A stretch of 64,000 bases of DNA from Amblyornis subalaris (lineage: Eukaryota; Chordata; Aves; Passeriformes; Ptilonorhynchidae), in assembly GCA_018881555.1 (NCBI GenBank), contig JACAXG010000021.1, forward strand, positions 8,126,245 to 8,190,244. Reading direction: 5' to 3'. The position numbers and the translations under genes were made by a program. The notes beneath the pieces are model-generated. The model ran no database searches. It was given only the letters and a program-made list of their open reading frames with translations, and was not told the origin of the DNA. Below are positions 26,501 to 36,700 of this stretch, in pieces. The first letter of the stretch is position 1. Each line of letters begins with the position of its first letter.

Positions 26501-27261
26501 AAGATGTGCCAAGCAGTATATTTTTCCTTTAATAATATTCCTGGAAATGGCTGAACTGTTTTGGCTAATGCGTATGCCAAACGGTTCAGAATCAAATTCT
26601 CAGTACTAAAATTTGGCAAAGTAGAGTGATGTGCCATTTTGTTGACACTGGGGAAGGCTGAGCAATGGCAGCAGGGAGGGGAGGTGGCACTGCCGGTTGG
26701 CAAATCAAGGCCAACCGGCAAGTGCTGCTTTTAGGAAACTGTCAGCTTGAAACAGCCAGTGAGGAACATCCTTGGGCTCCTGCACTCTGTGTTTTGTATG
26801 TTCACCTTAAATAATGAACACAGAAAGCCAGAGGCATCAGTGCTACTTACAGGTACCTTGAACTGCTTAAATCTGTGGTTTAAATCACCCAGGCTCCCTT
26901 CTCCCCACTTGTATTGCTCCTGGGCTTAAGGCTGGATCTATATATGGAATCTATAGTTACGTATTGGACTTTAGCCTGAAGTAATTTCTATTGCCAACTT
27001 GGTACTCTTTTCCCACCTTGGAAGTCCACCTGCAGAACCCCTCTGTGCCAAACAAGAGTGTCCCTCATGGGTGTTTCACCATATATTTATATCTTTTGAG
27101 TTAAAGCCTTACAGGCCCGTGATATGAACGAGGACGAGGCTCTGTCCCTTTTCTTTGCTCTGTGCCCTGTCTCCTTTCTCTGTATTTTAGGACGCAAGTA
27201 ACAGGGACACAAAATTTCTGTTCTGCTTCCTGGTTGTATATGATGCTTTGGTACATAAATG
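20518..27261. other. Intergenic, no gene seen
   Basis: Non-coding sequence with mixed composition. The longest open frame (minus strand, 25091-25528, 145 codons with an N) has no recognisable domain. One TA/TG-rich microsatellite lies at 24926-25020. Confidence 0.55.
24926..25020. repeat. Degenerate TA/TG/CATA microsatellite
   Basis: About 95 bp of alternating TA, TATC, CATATA and (TG)6 units, with short palindromes such as TACATGTA. Confidence 0.85.
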
Positions 27262-27267
27262 GGCAGG
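27262..27267. repeat. Candidate target-site duplication GGCAGG, left copy
   Basis: GGCAGG precedes the TGTGGCGG start at 27268. The same hexamer occurs at 27770-27775. The pairing is tentative because the 3' LTR terminus is not a clean CA. Confidence 0.5.
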
Positions 27268-27769
27268 TGTGGCGGTAGTTCAAAGAAGAAACTCGACCCA
27301 ACCCCAGTGGTGGGTGGTCTCGAGGGTCTGAACTACCCCTGCCACTCTCAAGGTTCCTCCCCCGAGGGAGGGTTTGTTTTAACCCCACCCGGGTTGTTAC
27401 ATATATGGGTATTGTTCTGGAAATTTCCGTTCGGTTGTACCCCCCATTGGCTCTTTCCCCTAAGCCCCTCCTTCCCTTTAACCCTATTGGGTTACCCTCC
27501 TCGCTCCGCCCCCCGACCCTCAGATGATTGGTTGGTGTGTTCTCTCCGCCCCTCGGGTATCCTATAACTGCCCTGACCCTCAGCTCCATTTTGTCTTTTG
27601 TCCCTGACCCCCTACTGTTAAAGTNGCTCCATACGAAAGACCCGTTTCGTNCTCTTTGCTTCTGTGGGCCGCACTTCACACCTGACCAGAGAGCTGTCTC
27701 GGCTGACGCTTGGAGCAGTCCTCCTAGGGACGCTTCTGGAAGGCCGTGGCAGTTACCAACTCTCGTCGC
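27268..27769 (+). mobile_element. Solo LTR, ERVK-like, about 502 bp
   Basis: It begins TGTGGCGGTAG, like the 20-kb LTR. It has the same U3 plan: three ATTGG boxes (27446-27450, 27486-27490, 27527-27531), then the 15-mer gttctctccgcccct at 27539-27553, which the 20-kb LTR also carries on its sense strand, then a TATAA at 27563-27567. A leader-like stretch follows with gttaaag, perhaps a decayed polyadenylation signal. The 3' end is set at 27769 by a matching GGCAGG hexamer. The terminal bases there are CGC rather than CA, so the edge could lie a few tens of bases away. No internal viral sequence is seen. A minus-strand frame across it is not a gene. Confidence 0.78.
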
Positions 27770-27775
27770 GGCAGG
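27770..27775. repeat. Candidate target-site duplication GGCAGG, right copy
   Basis: Matches 27262-27267. It sets the proposed 3' edge of the LTR. Confidence 0.45.
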
Positions 27776-29464
27776 CTGGGAAAAGCTCTGGCGCCCCTTA
27801 CCAAGTTGGCTTTGTTTCAGACAGTACTATTATTTCAGGGGTAGAGATTCTATCTCTAGAATTGAAAATGAATATATGAATGACTGACTAAACAAATCTG
27901 TTACACTCTTAAAAAATTTTGTGCCAATTGACCTCAGCACCCCAAGCTAGATTATAATGCCCTTTCCAAATTCTTGTTGTGCAAGTTCTTTCCATGCTCT
28001 CACTTACTACTCAGACATTTTTTTTGAGTGATGCTGGTACCAGAGCATGGGCCCAGCACTTCTATGAGCTGCAGAGCTGTGAATATCTCTTTTTATGGAT
28101 ACAGTGTTCATGTGCTGTGGCTTTGGCCACAGGGTACGTCAGTGTTAGTGTGAGGCTAATAATAGCCTCTAAAGATAATTTGAGAAGTTGCTTACCTTTC
28201 CCCAGGGAACAGGACATGTCTTTGTATTTCCACCTTCAGATACACAACCCACTTGTGGGCTTGACTGCATAGCAAATGCAGTGTGAGAGTGATCCTTGCT
28301 TATGTAGATTTTTTTTTCCTCTCCTTTATGTTTTGCTTTGCCCTCTCAGTTGCTTTCTGCCTGTTTTCTCCAAGGTTAGTGATTTCTTGGCAAGTTATTG
28401 TTCATAACCAAAGAAAGGCAATGGGCAAGGAGCAACTGCTGTGTTGGGTACCCCAAGCTGACCCTGCCACTGTAGGAGAAAGCAGCAGTTTCAGAAGAGC
28501 ACAGCTGTCCTGGCCTTTGTGCACACAAGGGCTGCTCAGAGCAGCCCCTTGACCCCATGCTGGCTCTGTGACCTCTGCCACTCTTACTGATAACAGTGAG
28601 CGCGGTTTGTGTTGGGGCTTTGTTCTCTGCTCCGCAGAGAGAAACATTAAACTGCAGAGTGACTAAGTGCCTTTTCAAAGGCTACATAATGAATCAGTGA
28701 ATGAACAACAACCCCCAGCAGCTCCAGCCCCCTTCTCTCTGCAAAACAATGCCNCTTGCCCTGTATGAAGACGTGCGCATAGCATAGGTTGCATACAGAA
28801 TTATATATTACAAAAGAAATTTGGATATCAATATTTATATTGTAGTGATGCCACTGTCCTCTGGGNTCTGTAAATAGCCACAACAATGTGAATTATTCCT
28901 TTCATGCAGAACCCTGGCCAGTGAAATAGCTTGTCAATACAAAATAAAACTGCTGCACAAAAGTTTGACAGCTACATTCATTATATATGTCAATCAAAGG
29001 ATCTTAAAGGCTTTATTGTCCCTGTACAGTGTCTGAACAATCTGCTAGCCCAATATGCTGCAAAGCTATTTTCTCACTACTCCTTTCATTTAAAAAATAG
29101 CCACCAATAACTTTTGACGAACAGTCTGAGAAAACTGCATGAGCAGCAAGGAAATCTTAGATTTTCTTGGGTATCTGTGGGCTGGAGCCTTCCACTCACT
29201 GGGCTCTGTCACATGTCACAGCAGATGAGATCTGGTCAGAAACACGGAGCATTCAAATTNCTCTACACAACCCAGGCAGGCTGGGGTCGTGAGGAGGGCA
29301 TGGGAGGGTTATGCTAAAGAGAAACTAATTGAATAATTTGTGGTTAAAGCTTTGTGTTGCTGTACCAGGCATTGGACGTTCAAGCTCCTCTGTCCCAGGT
29401 CATGCTGGGCCCATTTTGATGAGCTCTTGCTCTCAATAGACCACCCTACAGCTTGGGAGAGTGT
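27776..29464. other. Intergenic, no gene seen
   Basis: Non-coding sequence with no recognisable exon or repeat. Open frames are short and overlap on both strands. Confidence 0.55.
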
Positions 29465-29484
29465 GGGGGGGGGGGTGTGTGTGT
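29465..29484. repeat. G11 run followed by (TG)n
   Basis: Eleven G at 29465-29475, then tgtgtgtg. This simple repeat lies about 80 bp before the CpG island. Confidence 0.9.
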
Positions 29485-29560
29485 TTCGGTTTGATTCCCT
29501 TTTTCCATCACGCTCGATCCTGTCGAAGCCCAGCTGTCAATTGTGGCTTGAAGAGTTGTA

Positions 29561-29840
29561 ACCGGAGCAGGGGCTCGGGCTAGATTGGGGCTGTGTCCCT
29601 GGAGTCGAGTCGAGCCACCGGCCCTCCCGCACAGGCAGTGCTGCCCCGGCCGGCCCGGCCGGAGGGATGTCCAAGGCCGGCCTGTGCCCGGGTTGGGCCG
29701 GGCTTTGCCCGGGTGTGAGGGGCGGCAGCCACGGCCCTGCGAGCCCAGCGCGGGCCGACAGCCGCGAGAGGGAGCAGCCGGCGCCGGCGCGGCCCCGCTC
29801 CCGCCCGGCTCCCCTCAGGCCTCCTCCTCCTTCCCGATGA
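29561..29840. promoter_or_regulatory. CpG island of unknown origin
   Basis: This segment of about 280 bp is extremely GC-rich, with about 30 CpG dinucleotides by my count, in a region that otherwise has very few. It contains repeated GGCCGG and GCCGGC motifs and possible Sp1-type GC boxes. It directly abuts the CR1 fragment that follows on the + strand. It could be the promoter of an unannotated (perhaps non-coding) transcript, or a GC-rich piece brought in with the repeat. No TATA box or open frame resolves the question. Its long minus-strand open frame runs on into the CR1 and reflects GC content, not coding. Confidence 0.6.
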
Positions 29841-29844
29841 GGGA

Positions 29845-30372
29845 GGGTACCACCCTGCACCTCCGCTCGGCCCTGGTGAGACCGCGTCTGGAGTGCTGTG
29901 TCCAGTTCTGGGCTCCTCAGTACAAGAGGGACATGGAGCCCCTGGAGCGGGTTTAGCCGAGGGCAACAAAGATGATTGAGGGACCGGAGCATCTCATGTA
30001 TGAGGACAGGCTGAGGGAGCTGGGCCTGTTCAGCCTCAAGAAAAGATGACTGAGAGGGGANCTCATCAATGTCTATCAGTATCTGAAGAAGGGAGCCGAG
30101 AGGATGGAGGCAGGCTCTGCTCAGTGGTGCTGAGCAATACGACAAGGGGCAATGGGCAGAAACTGATGCACAGAAAGTTCCACCTGAACATGAGGAAGAG
30201 CTTCTTTACTGTTTGAGTGACTGAGCCCGGAGAGGTCGTAGAGTCTCCCTCCGTGGAGATATTCAAAAGCCATTTGGACACAATCCTCAGTAACATGCTT
30301 TGGGGGACCCTTGCTTGACTGGGAGCAAGATGACCTCCAGTCATCCCTTTCCAATCTTAACCATTCTGTGAA
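29845..30372 (+). mobile_element. CR1 LINE 3' end (ORF2 C-terminus plus 3' UTR)
   Basis: Translated on the + strand it reads LVRPRLECCVQFWAPQYKR and then DMEPLERV, the conserved C-terminal part of the CR1 ORF2 protein, now closed by a TAG where CR1 normally continues QRRATKM. The following DNA continues as CR1 (gaggacaggctgagggagct, cttctttactg, ggagatattcaaaagcc, gatgacctccag) to a final ccattctgtgaaa at about 30372. A block of about 17 bp that normally reads like cactggaacaggctgcc is missing near 30230. Stops and indels make it inactive. CR1 insertions lack target-site duplications, so the 5' edge is approximate. Confidence 0.9.
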
Positions 30373-33133
30373 AGTGTGATGTTGTGATCTTGTGCCATGA
30401 CAGACTGTACTAAATCTGATTTATGAGGGTGTCATAACTTGACCACCTTTGTTCTGGGCTGAAACCTAGATTAAGTTTCACAATTCCAAATATTTTGGAG
30501 GTTGGTTGTTTCCTCTAAGCAGTCAGCTTGGTTCTTGGTGTGTGTTGGTGTGTGGCTTTGCTCTCAGACCCTGGTCATGGGCACTGCAGCAGCAGCAGCA
30601 ATACCTTAGGAGGTTACTTCCTGCACTCGTATCTGCCTGTGCCTTTCTGACAGCTGCTTTTGGGATGAGATGCTGCTCTTGACCTGTGCTAAAGGGCTGA
30701 CCTAAAAGTGTGAAGAATAGCCCTGCTCTTGTGCTTGGGAGTGAACCATGGGGATGCTCTGTGGGGATGCATGCAGGAGATATTGCAATAGGAATGCTAA
30801 TCGTGACTACTAGTCACACCAGTCATTCTACTGAAAAAGCCTGGTGAAGAAATGGAAAAATGGAAACTTTTAAAGAATTGAGGTGTTAATTCATGTGCTG
30901 AGAAAGCTGTGCTGCCCACTCACCATCCCAAAAACTGTGACATTTCCCTGAGGTGCACTGCTTGCTTCTGTATCACGGGTATGTGTTTGATCACAGGCAA
31001 AAATTAAACATGATTTTGTAATCAGTAGACTCCACAAGTAACTCCAAGATACATGGGAGTAAAAAGACATAGACTGACACTTCTNACAATGTTGAGGTTT
31101 GTATGTTATGGTGTGTTGTCTCCCCATGCAGCGTTGCTCTCTCTTTGAGGTCCTGTACAGAGCCCTTTTATTAATGTTTTAAATAATTACCACTGGTGTG
31201 GCAATGGCATAGAAGTCTTCTCAGTGCAATTTGTGGTGAGCACCAAATACTGTGCAACAGAGTGTCAGTTATCTGTGATAGAGCTGATTGCCAAAATGAC
31301 AACTATCTTTCACTTCAGCCTTGCAAGACTGGACTCAGCTGAACACAGTTAGGTGATGCTGACAGGAGGCAAAAGGCTTTCTGTGATCAGAGTGGGCTGT
31401 GCTCTTCTTGTTGGTCCACCTCTGGCCAAGGACAGGCTTTGTAGTGTGTGGGTGCAATGATAAGGGCAATGCAAACACTTTTCCTCCTGTGGTAGGATTA
31501 GGAGCTCCAGTCCCTGTGCTTGGTGCTGCACACGGAAAAAAAGCCTACCCAAATCTGAAGCCTCAGCCGTGAGCATCACTGCTTCATTTTGTTCATCCCC
31601 TAAACGAAACCCTCCTGAAGGAATGTGGTACCCAGCCCCTCCATTTCTGTGAATGGGAGGTAGTGGTGGCTTCGCAGGGGGAATAAACCTGTCCTTGGTG
31701 CTTGCCTGTCTCTTGGTGCTTCTCTGCCTTGTGGGAAAATGTTATGACTCCCTCTGTTTGGGTGATTGCTCATGCTTCTGCACCCGCAGACTTCATCTGT
31801 AAACTCTTAGCAGAAATTATGCACTGCTGCCGCGATGGCTTTTGCCAGCTAGGAGCTGTTTTCCAGTGTCACTCACTTGTAGTTGGCATATGAAACTGCT
31901 GTGGTATTTTCTCAATGTTTAATGTGACCTAATTGTGTACTTCCACTGTCTGGGAGAATCAGCTCTTCTGGTGTGACAGTTGCCATAAAATCAGTGGCAT
32001 TCAGGAGCCTCTCTAGCATTTGCAGCAGAGTGCAAGGCACAAGTTCCTTGATTTTGCTGCATCAGCCCAGCAAAACATTGTGGGGCTGTGTGTGCAGCCA
32101 GCTGCTTTATGTTACGCCTGGTAGCGGCTTATCAATGTTAAAAAAAAAAAGTAACCTCCAGCTGTTTNATTTGCTCTAGGGGCAAAAACCAGCTTCCTAA
32201 TAATCTTCATATTTACTTGGCACGTTTGGTTTGAAAGCAGATGGATTGATNTACAAGATAAATGACAAAGCAAGAGAAGAAAAAGTGTGTGAGTGACTAT
32301 ACCATTAGAAGGGAAAGTGCTTCTGGCATGGGNGTCTCACTACTGGCCCTTCTAGGATTTTTTTTTATAAGTCAGCTTTTTGAAACTGCTGCCCACCAGC
32401 TCACTCCTTTGAGCACAACCAGCTGTTTCCCTCAGTGCCCATTGCTACCTCTCGCTACGACCTAGGGGAGGGGAAGGTGCAGAGCTGTAATGAAGGAGAG
32501 GGGCTGAGGTGGCCACTTTGGCCGAGGCAATCAGCACCTCCCTCTCAGCCATGCTGTGCCTGCCTTCCTTGCCCACTCCAGACTTGTGGTGCGGAGCCTC
32601 CCTGTTGCAGAGCGCACTCCCTCCCTGTGGCCGGACCAGTAAGTCCCTGGGATCAGTGTCCTTTGGGATGGGCTGGGAAATGGTCCTTCCTGAGCCACTG
32701 TTGCTTGAGGCACTGACACTGAGCAGAGCAGTTCTCCAGGTGCAGAGGCTATGCCCTATCTGCCAGGACCACACACCCCTCTGCCGTGGCAGTCAGCTGG
32801 CAAGTTGCAAAATATGGTTCAACACTTTTTTTTTTAATATTAAATTGTGCAGCTGTCCTGGAAGGGATTAGAAATCAGTTCTGGAAAAGACTACTGTAGT
32901 TTTTAATGAAGAGTTCTGCTGTGTCCTTAATTATTTATAAGCATCAGGATATAAGGANGTGATGTTAACCCTTCAGCAGCAAGAAAGATTGAAAATAATC
33001 TAATAAGTGACATATGCAAATTTACAGATTGAGTAGGTTTAGTTGCGAGTTCTGAGACTTAGAAGTGAGGAAATATCAGAAATAAGGTTTGTGCTTAACA
33101 TTTTGTATGTCAGACAGCTTGTTTGGTCAGGCC
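30373..33133. other. Intergenic, no gene seen
   Basis: Non-coding sequence. There is a short (GCA)5 run at about 30585-30600. A GC-richer patch at 32440-32800 has open frames in several registers but no recognisable protein. Confidence 0.55.
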
Positions 33134-33196
33134 AAGTGGATTAGATGAATGTTATAGGTCCCCTTCAACTGAAATACACTATTCCATATTTCTGAT
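33134..33196 (+). mobile_element. Possible old CR1 3' end remnant
   Basis: The stretch reads gtggattagatgaatgttat then aggtccccttcaactgaaat and a weak attccatatttctgat tail. This parallels the CR1 3' terminal pattern (gga-ttagatgat ... aggtccctt-ccaac ... attctatg) with many mismatches. It is short, so it could be chance similarity or another CR1-related subfamily. Confidence 0.45.
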
Positions 33197-35689
33197 GGCA
33201 CAGCCCTCTCCTAAGGGGTCACAGATTGGCTTACCACCCCTGCCCCAGTTGGTTGCTCTCACCTCCTTTCACCACTGTAGTGGTTGTTGCTCAGGGCATG
33301 AATCAGGGGCAGGTTGATGCCCACTAGGCTCCTGCTCCATGGCCTCGGGGCCAGGCAGGGCTGCAGGAGCACTGTGGACGGGTTACTAGTTTTGGCAGCT
33401 GAATGGTGTCAGGAAAAGCAGCTTCTCTCCCTACTGGATGTTTCCAGGGGGCTGCTGAATAAGTCAGGGAAGCCAAAGCAAGGCTCCCTTTTGGGCTCAG
33501 AAAACTCTGTGCTAGAAGAAGCTGCCCCTGCCCAGAGGGGAATCCAAAGAGTCTTGCAGGAAATGTCATTTGCCACGTCCTCAGGGAGATGAACATTGTG
33601 TCAGTGCTGCATGGGTGGAGGTGTTGTCAGACCACTGGCACGCATCATCCCTCGGGGCCTGTTTGCTCAGAGCATGGGGCACTGAATCACTGACGTATTC
33701 TTGAAACTATTCTGCTCCTCTTCAACTTCATCTACTGTGTTGCAGAAAAACTTAGAAGCTGCAAGAGATTTTTGAAGTCCCATTGTGTCCTGCATCTTAT
33801 AAAAAAAGGTCTAATGTCCATTGCAAACTAACTCGATCTAAATAAGCTGCTATTATACTGTATCAAAGGATACTTGGAGATGTTCCATCAGTCTCAAGCT
33901 GGAATATGGAGTGCCAGCATACAGAACTCATCATTGTTCCTTTTAACAGGTGTCTGAATACTGATGATGTCAGTGCTTTCACCTGGCAGTTTTGCGGTGC
34001 TCAAATCACTGCTTCCACCTTAGCAAATGTAGCTTTAGAGCATTTCTGAAATGTTCTGGTGCAGTGAGAAGACGACCTGGGAAGTCACAGCTGGAGAAAG
34101 AAAGATCCCAGAGGGACGTGATCCCTGAAGGACAGTGATCTCTGCTTTTCACCAGCTGCCAGCACTGCTGATCCATGTGGGCTGGCCAGGGCAGTGCCAC
34201 CTTCTTCATGCAAATCAGAAGAGCAAGGAAACCTAATTGCCAGGTAAGTTTATTAAGTATTTCATTCTCAACTGAACCAAGAGGTATCAGCTCCAAACTT
34301 TGAGTGATAAAGTCAGAAGCTTCAAAGACAGAAACTTGTGTTTTGTAATATCCAGCAGAAGAGAACGGGGGGATTAAAATAGAGATTAGTCCACATCATA
34401 TCTTTGAAGCTTGGATGCGTGCCCATAGCTGTGGTTCCGAATTGCTCCTCAAGCTGGAAGGCATGTGGATGGAAAATCTTGCAAAATATCAGATCTCATA
34501 GGATTTCTGCCTCTTAAAATTAGCCATATTGCAGGATTTGGGCACTGTCAAGACTTAGTTCTGTTCTAAAATGAAGACTTACTTTTAAAAAGAGCCTAAC
34601 CACGAATTTGAATCGGATCTTTACATACTACCTTTTCCAGATGCTGCAATAACACCTCTTAGTGCAGCTATAAATAAAAAAGTACTTAGTATTATTTAAA
34701 ATGTGCAAAAGCAATATGTATCCCTGGTACTGAGCCACAGCATAGTTTCTTCTGGCATGGCTTGTGCTTATGGGACCTGTAGAAGCATATCTAATGCAAA
34801 GGAAGTGCCTGTTATGCAANTGTGAGCTGTGGTCAGCATGGGCTGTCCTAATGTGTGGCCCCTTTGGCTATTAAGGAAAAGAAAACTGTTTTTTTCTTTT
34901 CGGGCTATTTCTTACACTTATTTTACATTGCTTTTAGTTAAAATGCAAGTATTTAGAAGAACATTTAGAGGCACAGTGATTTTTNAATATATTTATTATT
35001 AAATACTTCTCTGTGAAGGCTTTGTGGGTGGTTTGGTGTCCTTCATACCATATCCTAATGTAATTTAGAGAACTTGAAGGACATGAGCACTCAAGAATAT
35101 CAGAATGAAAATAATCAGATTAAATTATGGCCTGTGTAAATTCAGTCCCTTTACACAGAGAAGAGCTGTGCAATGTGCCAGTGCAGCTGGATATCAGAAG
35201 ATTTACCCCTGCACCTTGAGACAAGGGGCTCCTGGCTCTGCATGAACTGTGATCACTTTTCACCATGGCCTGGTCAGGTTTGGGATAATGCTTGCGGGGA
35301 AGGCAAAAAAGGGCATTCTTTGCTGTGGTAGTCTGTGGCAAATCTCTTTCCCAAGCGTTAATATTTTGGAAGCAACAGGACTTTTCAACAAAATGGATAG
35401 AATTGTGGACAACTTCAGCCTGGGCAAAACTGTACATTTCAGAAGCTTGTCATGGTAAAGANGGAGAAGTCATCTTTGATTGCAAGGAAATATCGAATTT
35501 CATCAGACATATTATCAAAAAAAAGTCTATATATTCACAAAGTTATGAACAGCTGAAAATAGGAGAATGTGAAGGGACATATCAGGCAGCTTGTGCTAAC
35601 AGGTGGTCCTATAACCATCTGCAATACTTCTTTGATACAATCAATTGGTTGAATGCTTAGCATATCATCTTGTCCTGTTTTGAAAGACA
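33197..35689. other. Intergenic, no gene seen
   Basis: Non-coding sequence without a recognisable exon or repeat. Confidence 0.55.
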
Positions 35690-35695
35690 GGTGTC
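35690..35695. repeat. Target-site duplication GGTGTC, left copy
   Basis: GGTGTC precedes the TGTCAAGG terminus at 35696. GGTCTC follows the other terminus at 36695-36700. Five of six bases match. Confidence 0.6.
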
Positions 35696-36694
35696 TGTCA
35701 AGGAAGGCAGGAACCTTGCTGGGATAGAAAGGATGACTCCCCTCTCTCCGAATTACTACACCCTTGAAATTTTGGGGCTTTCAGGCAAAGATGTGGGAAA
35801 AAGAATAACAGTTCTTTACTAGGATTATATACCTATCTATATATAACAAGACAGACAAACGGCAGCAATAAGGGAACAGACAAAGCCAGTCACAGTCCTT
35901 TCTCTGTCGTTGGGTGATTCTCCGTTGGGGCAGAGAGGCTGCGGTGACTCCCCCGCGGCTGCAGGGGGTGCTGTAGTGCCAGTGCGGCGACCCCTCCACG
36001 TGGCAATGGCGGCTCCAGTGAACGGNAGAGGGAGAGGGAGAGCGGAGATCGCTCCTGGTGCGAACCCACGGGGCAGCAGCCCGGCTCAGCACCAACCTTG
36101 GCAGCGGGCAGCAAGCAGCACAGGCAGGCAGCTCCGACCAGGGAGCAATGGACCTCGGTATCACCCACTGAGGGGCCAGCAGAAGGCAGGAACAGCAGAG
36201 ACGAGCAGACCCCGGCGCCGATCCCCGTGCATCAGAGCCTGGGCTGGCGGCAGAGATGGCAGAGGCAAGCAGCTCTGAGAGGCGATAGTTACAGCGGAAT
36301 GCTGCACCCTGTGCCGCGGCGGGACCCTCGCGGAGACGTCGCAGTGCAGCAGTGCTCTCGGAGCAAAGCGGTGCTCGCTGCACGCATGACCGTCCTCACC
36401 AAACGACGAGCCGAGAAGAGCTATCCTGGTCCCCTCCAGCCAAGTCTCGAAGTCCTTTTTTTTTCCTCTCGGAGGTTAAACTGCAGCCCCTGNGAACAGC
36501 CCCCTGGCTGAAACTCCCAGCTCTGTTTCTCTAGCTGGGTGATTATTATGGCATGTGGGAGTTCGGCAACCTTCTTTGTCTCTTAAGTGTCGCCCATTCT
36601 GGGTGGTTGTTGTGGCATGTGGGAATGCGGACAACCTTCTTTATCACTTAAGTATTGCCCTTTAGTTCCCGAGCAAACCCTCCCTGCCCCGACA
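35696..36694 (-). mobile_element. Solo LTR, about 1 kb, GC-rich U3
   Basis: On the minus strand it runs from TGTCGGGGCAGGGAGG (36694) to CCTGCCTTCCTTGACA (35696), a TGTC...GACA pair with purine-rich subterminal ends. It is flanked by GGTGTC/GGTCTC. The U3 contains two 64-bp tandem copies (36537-36600 and 36601-36663), as seen with LTR enhancer repeats, then a GC- and CpG-rich stretch (about 35930-36420). An ATATATA element at about 35835-35845 and an AGTAAA variant polyadenylation signal at 35815-35820 follow. The 200-codon minus frame inside it (35781-36383) has an N and no known domain, and I do not call it a gene. The LTR class is uncertain. Confidence 0.78.
36537..36663. repeat. 64-bp tandem duplication in the LTR U3
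   Basis: Copy 1 is 36537-36600 and copy 2 is 36601-36663. They share gggtg.tt.tt.tggcatgtggga, accttcttt and cttaagt with scattered transitions. It lies near the 5' end of the minus-strand LTR. Confidence 0.85.
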
Positions 36695-36700
36695 GGTCTC
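36695..36700. repeat. Target-site duplication GGTCTC, right copy
   Basis: Partner of GGTGTC at 35690-35695; one mismatch. Confidence 0.6.

Noticed and set aside
27101..27679. 192-codon minus-strand open frame
   Set aside because: It is antisense to the LTR at 27268 and contains two Ns. It is explained by LTR composition.
29537..30145. 202-codon minus-strand open frame
   Set aside because: It spans the CpG island and the antisense of CR1, is GC-driven and contains an N. No domain is recognisable.
35781..36383. 200-codon minus-strand open frame
   Set aside because: It lies in the GC-rich U3 of the 1-kb LTR, contains an N and has no known domain.
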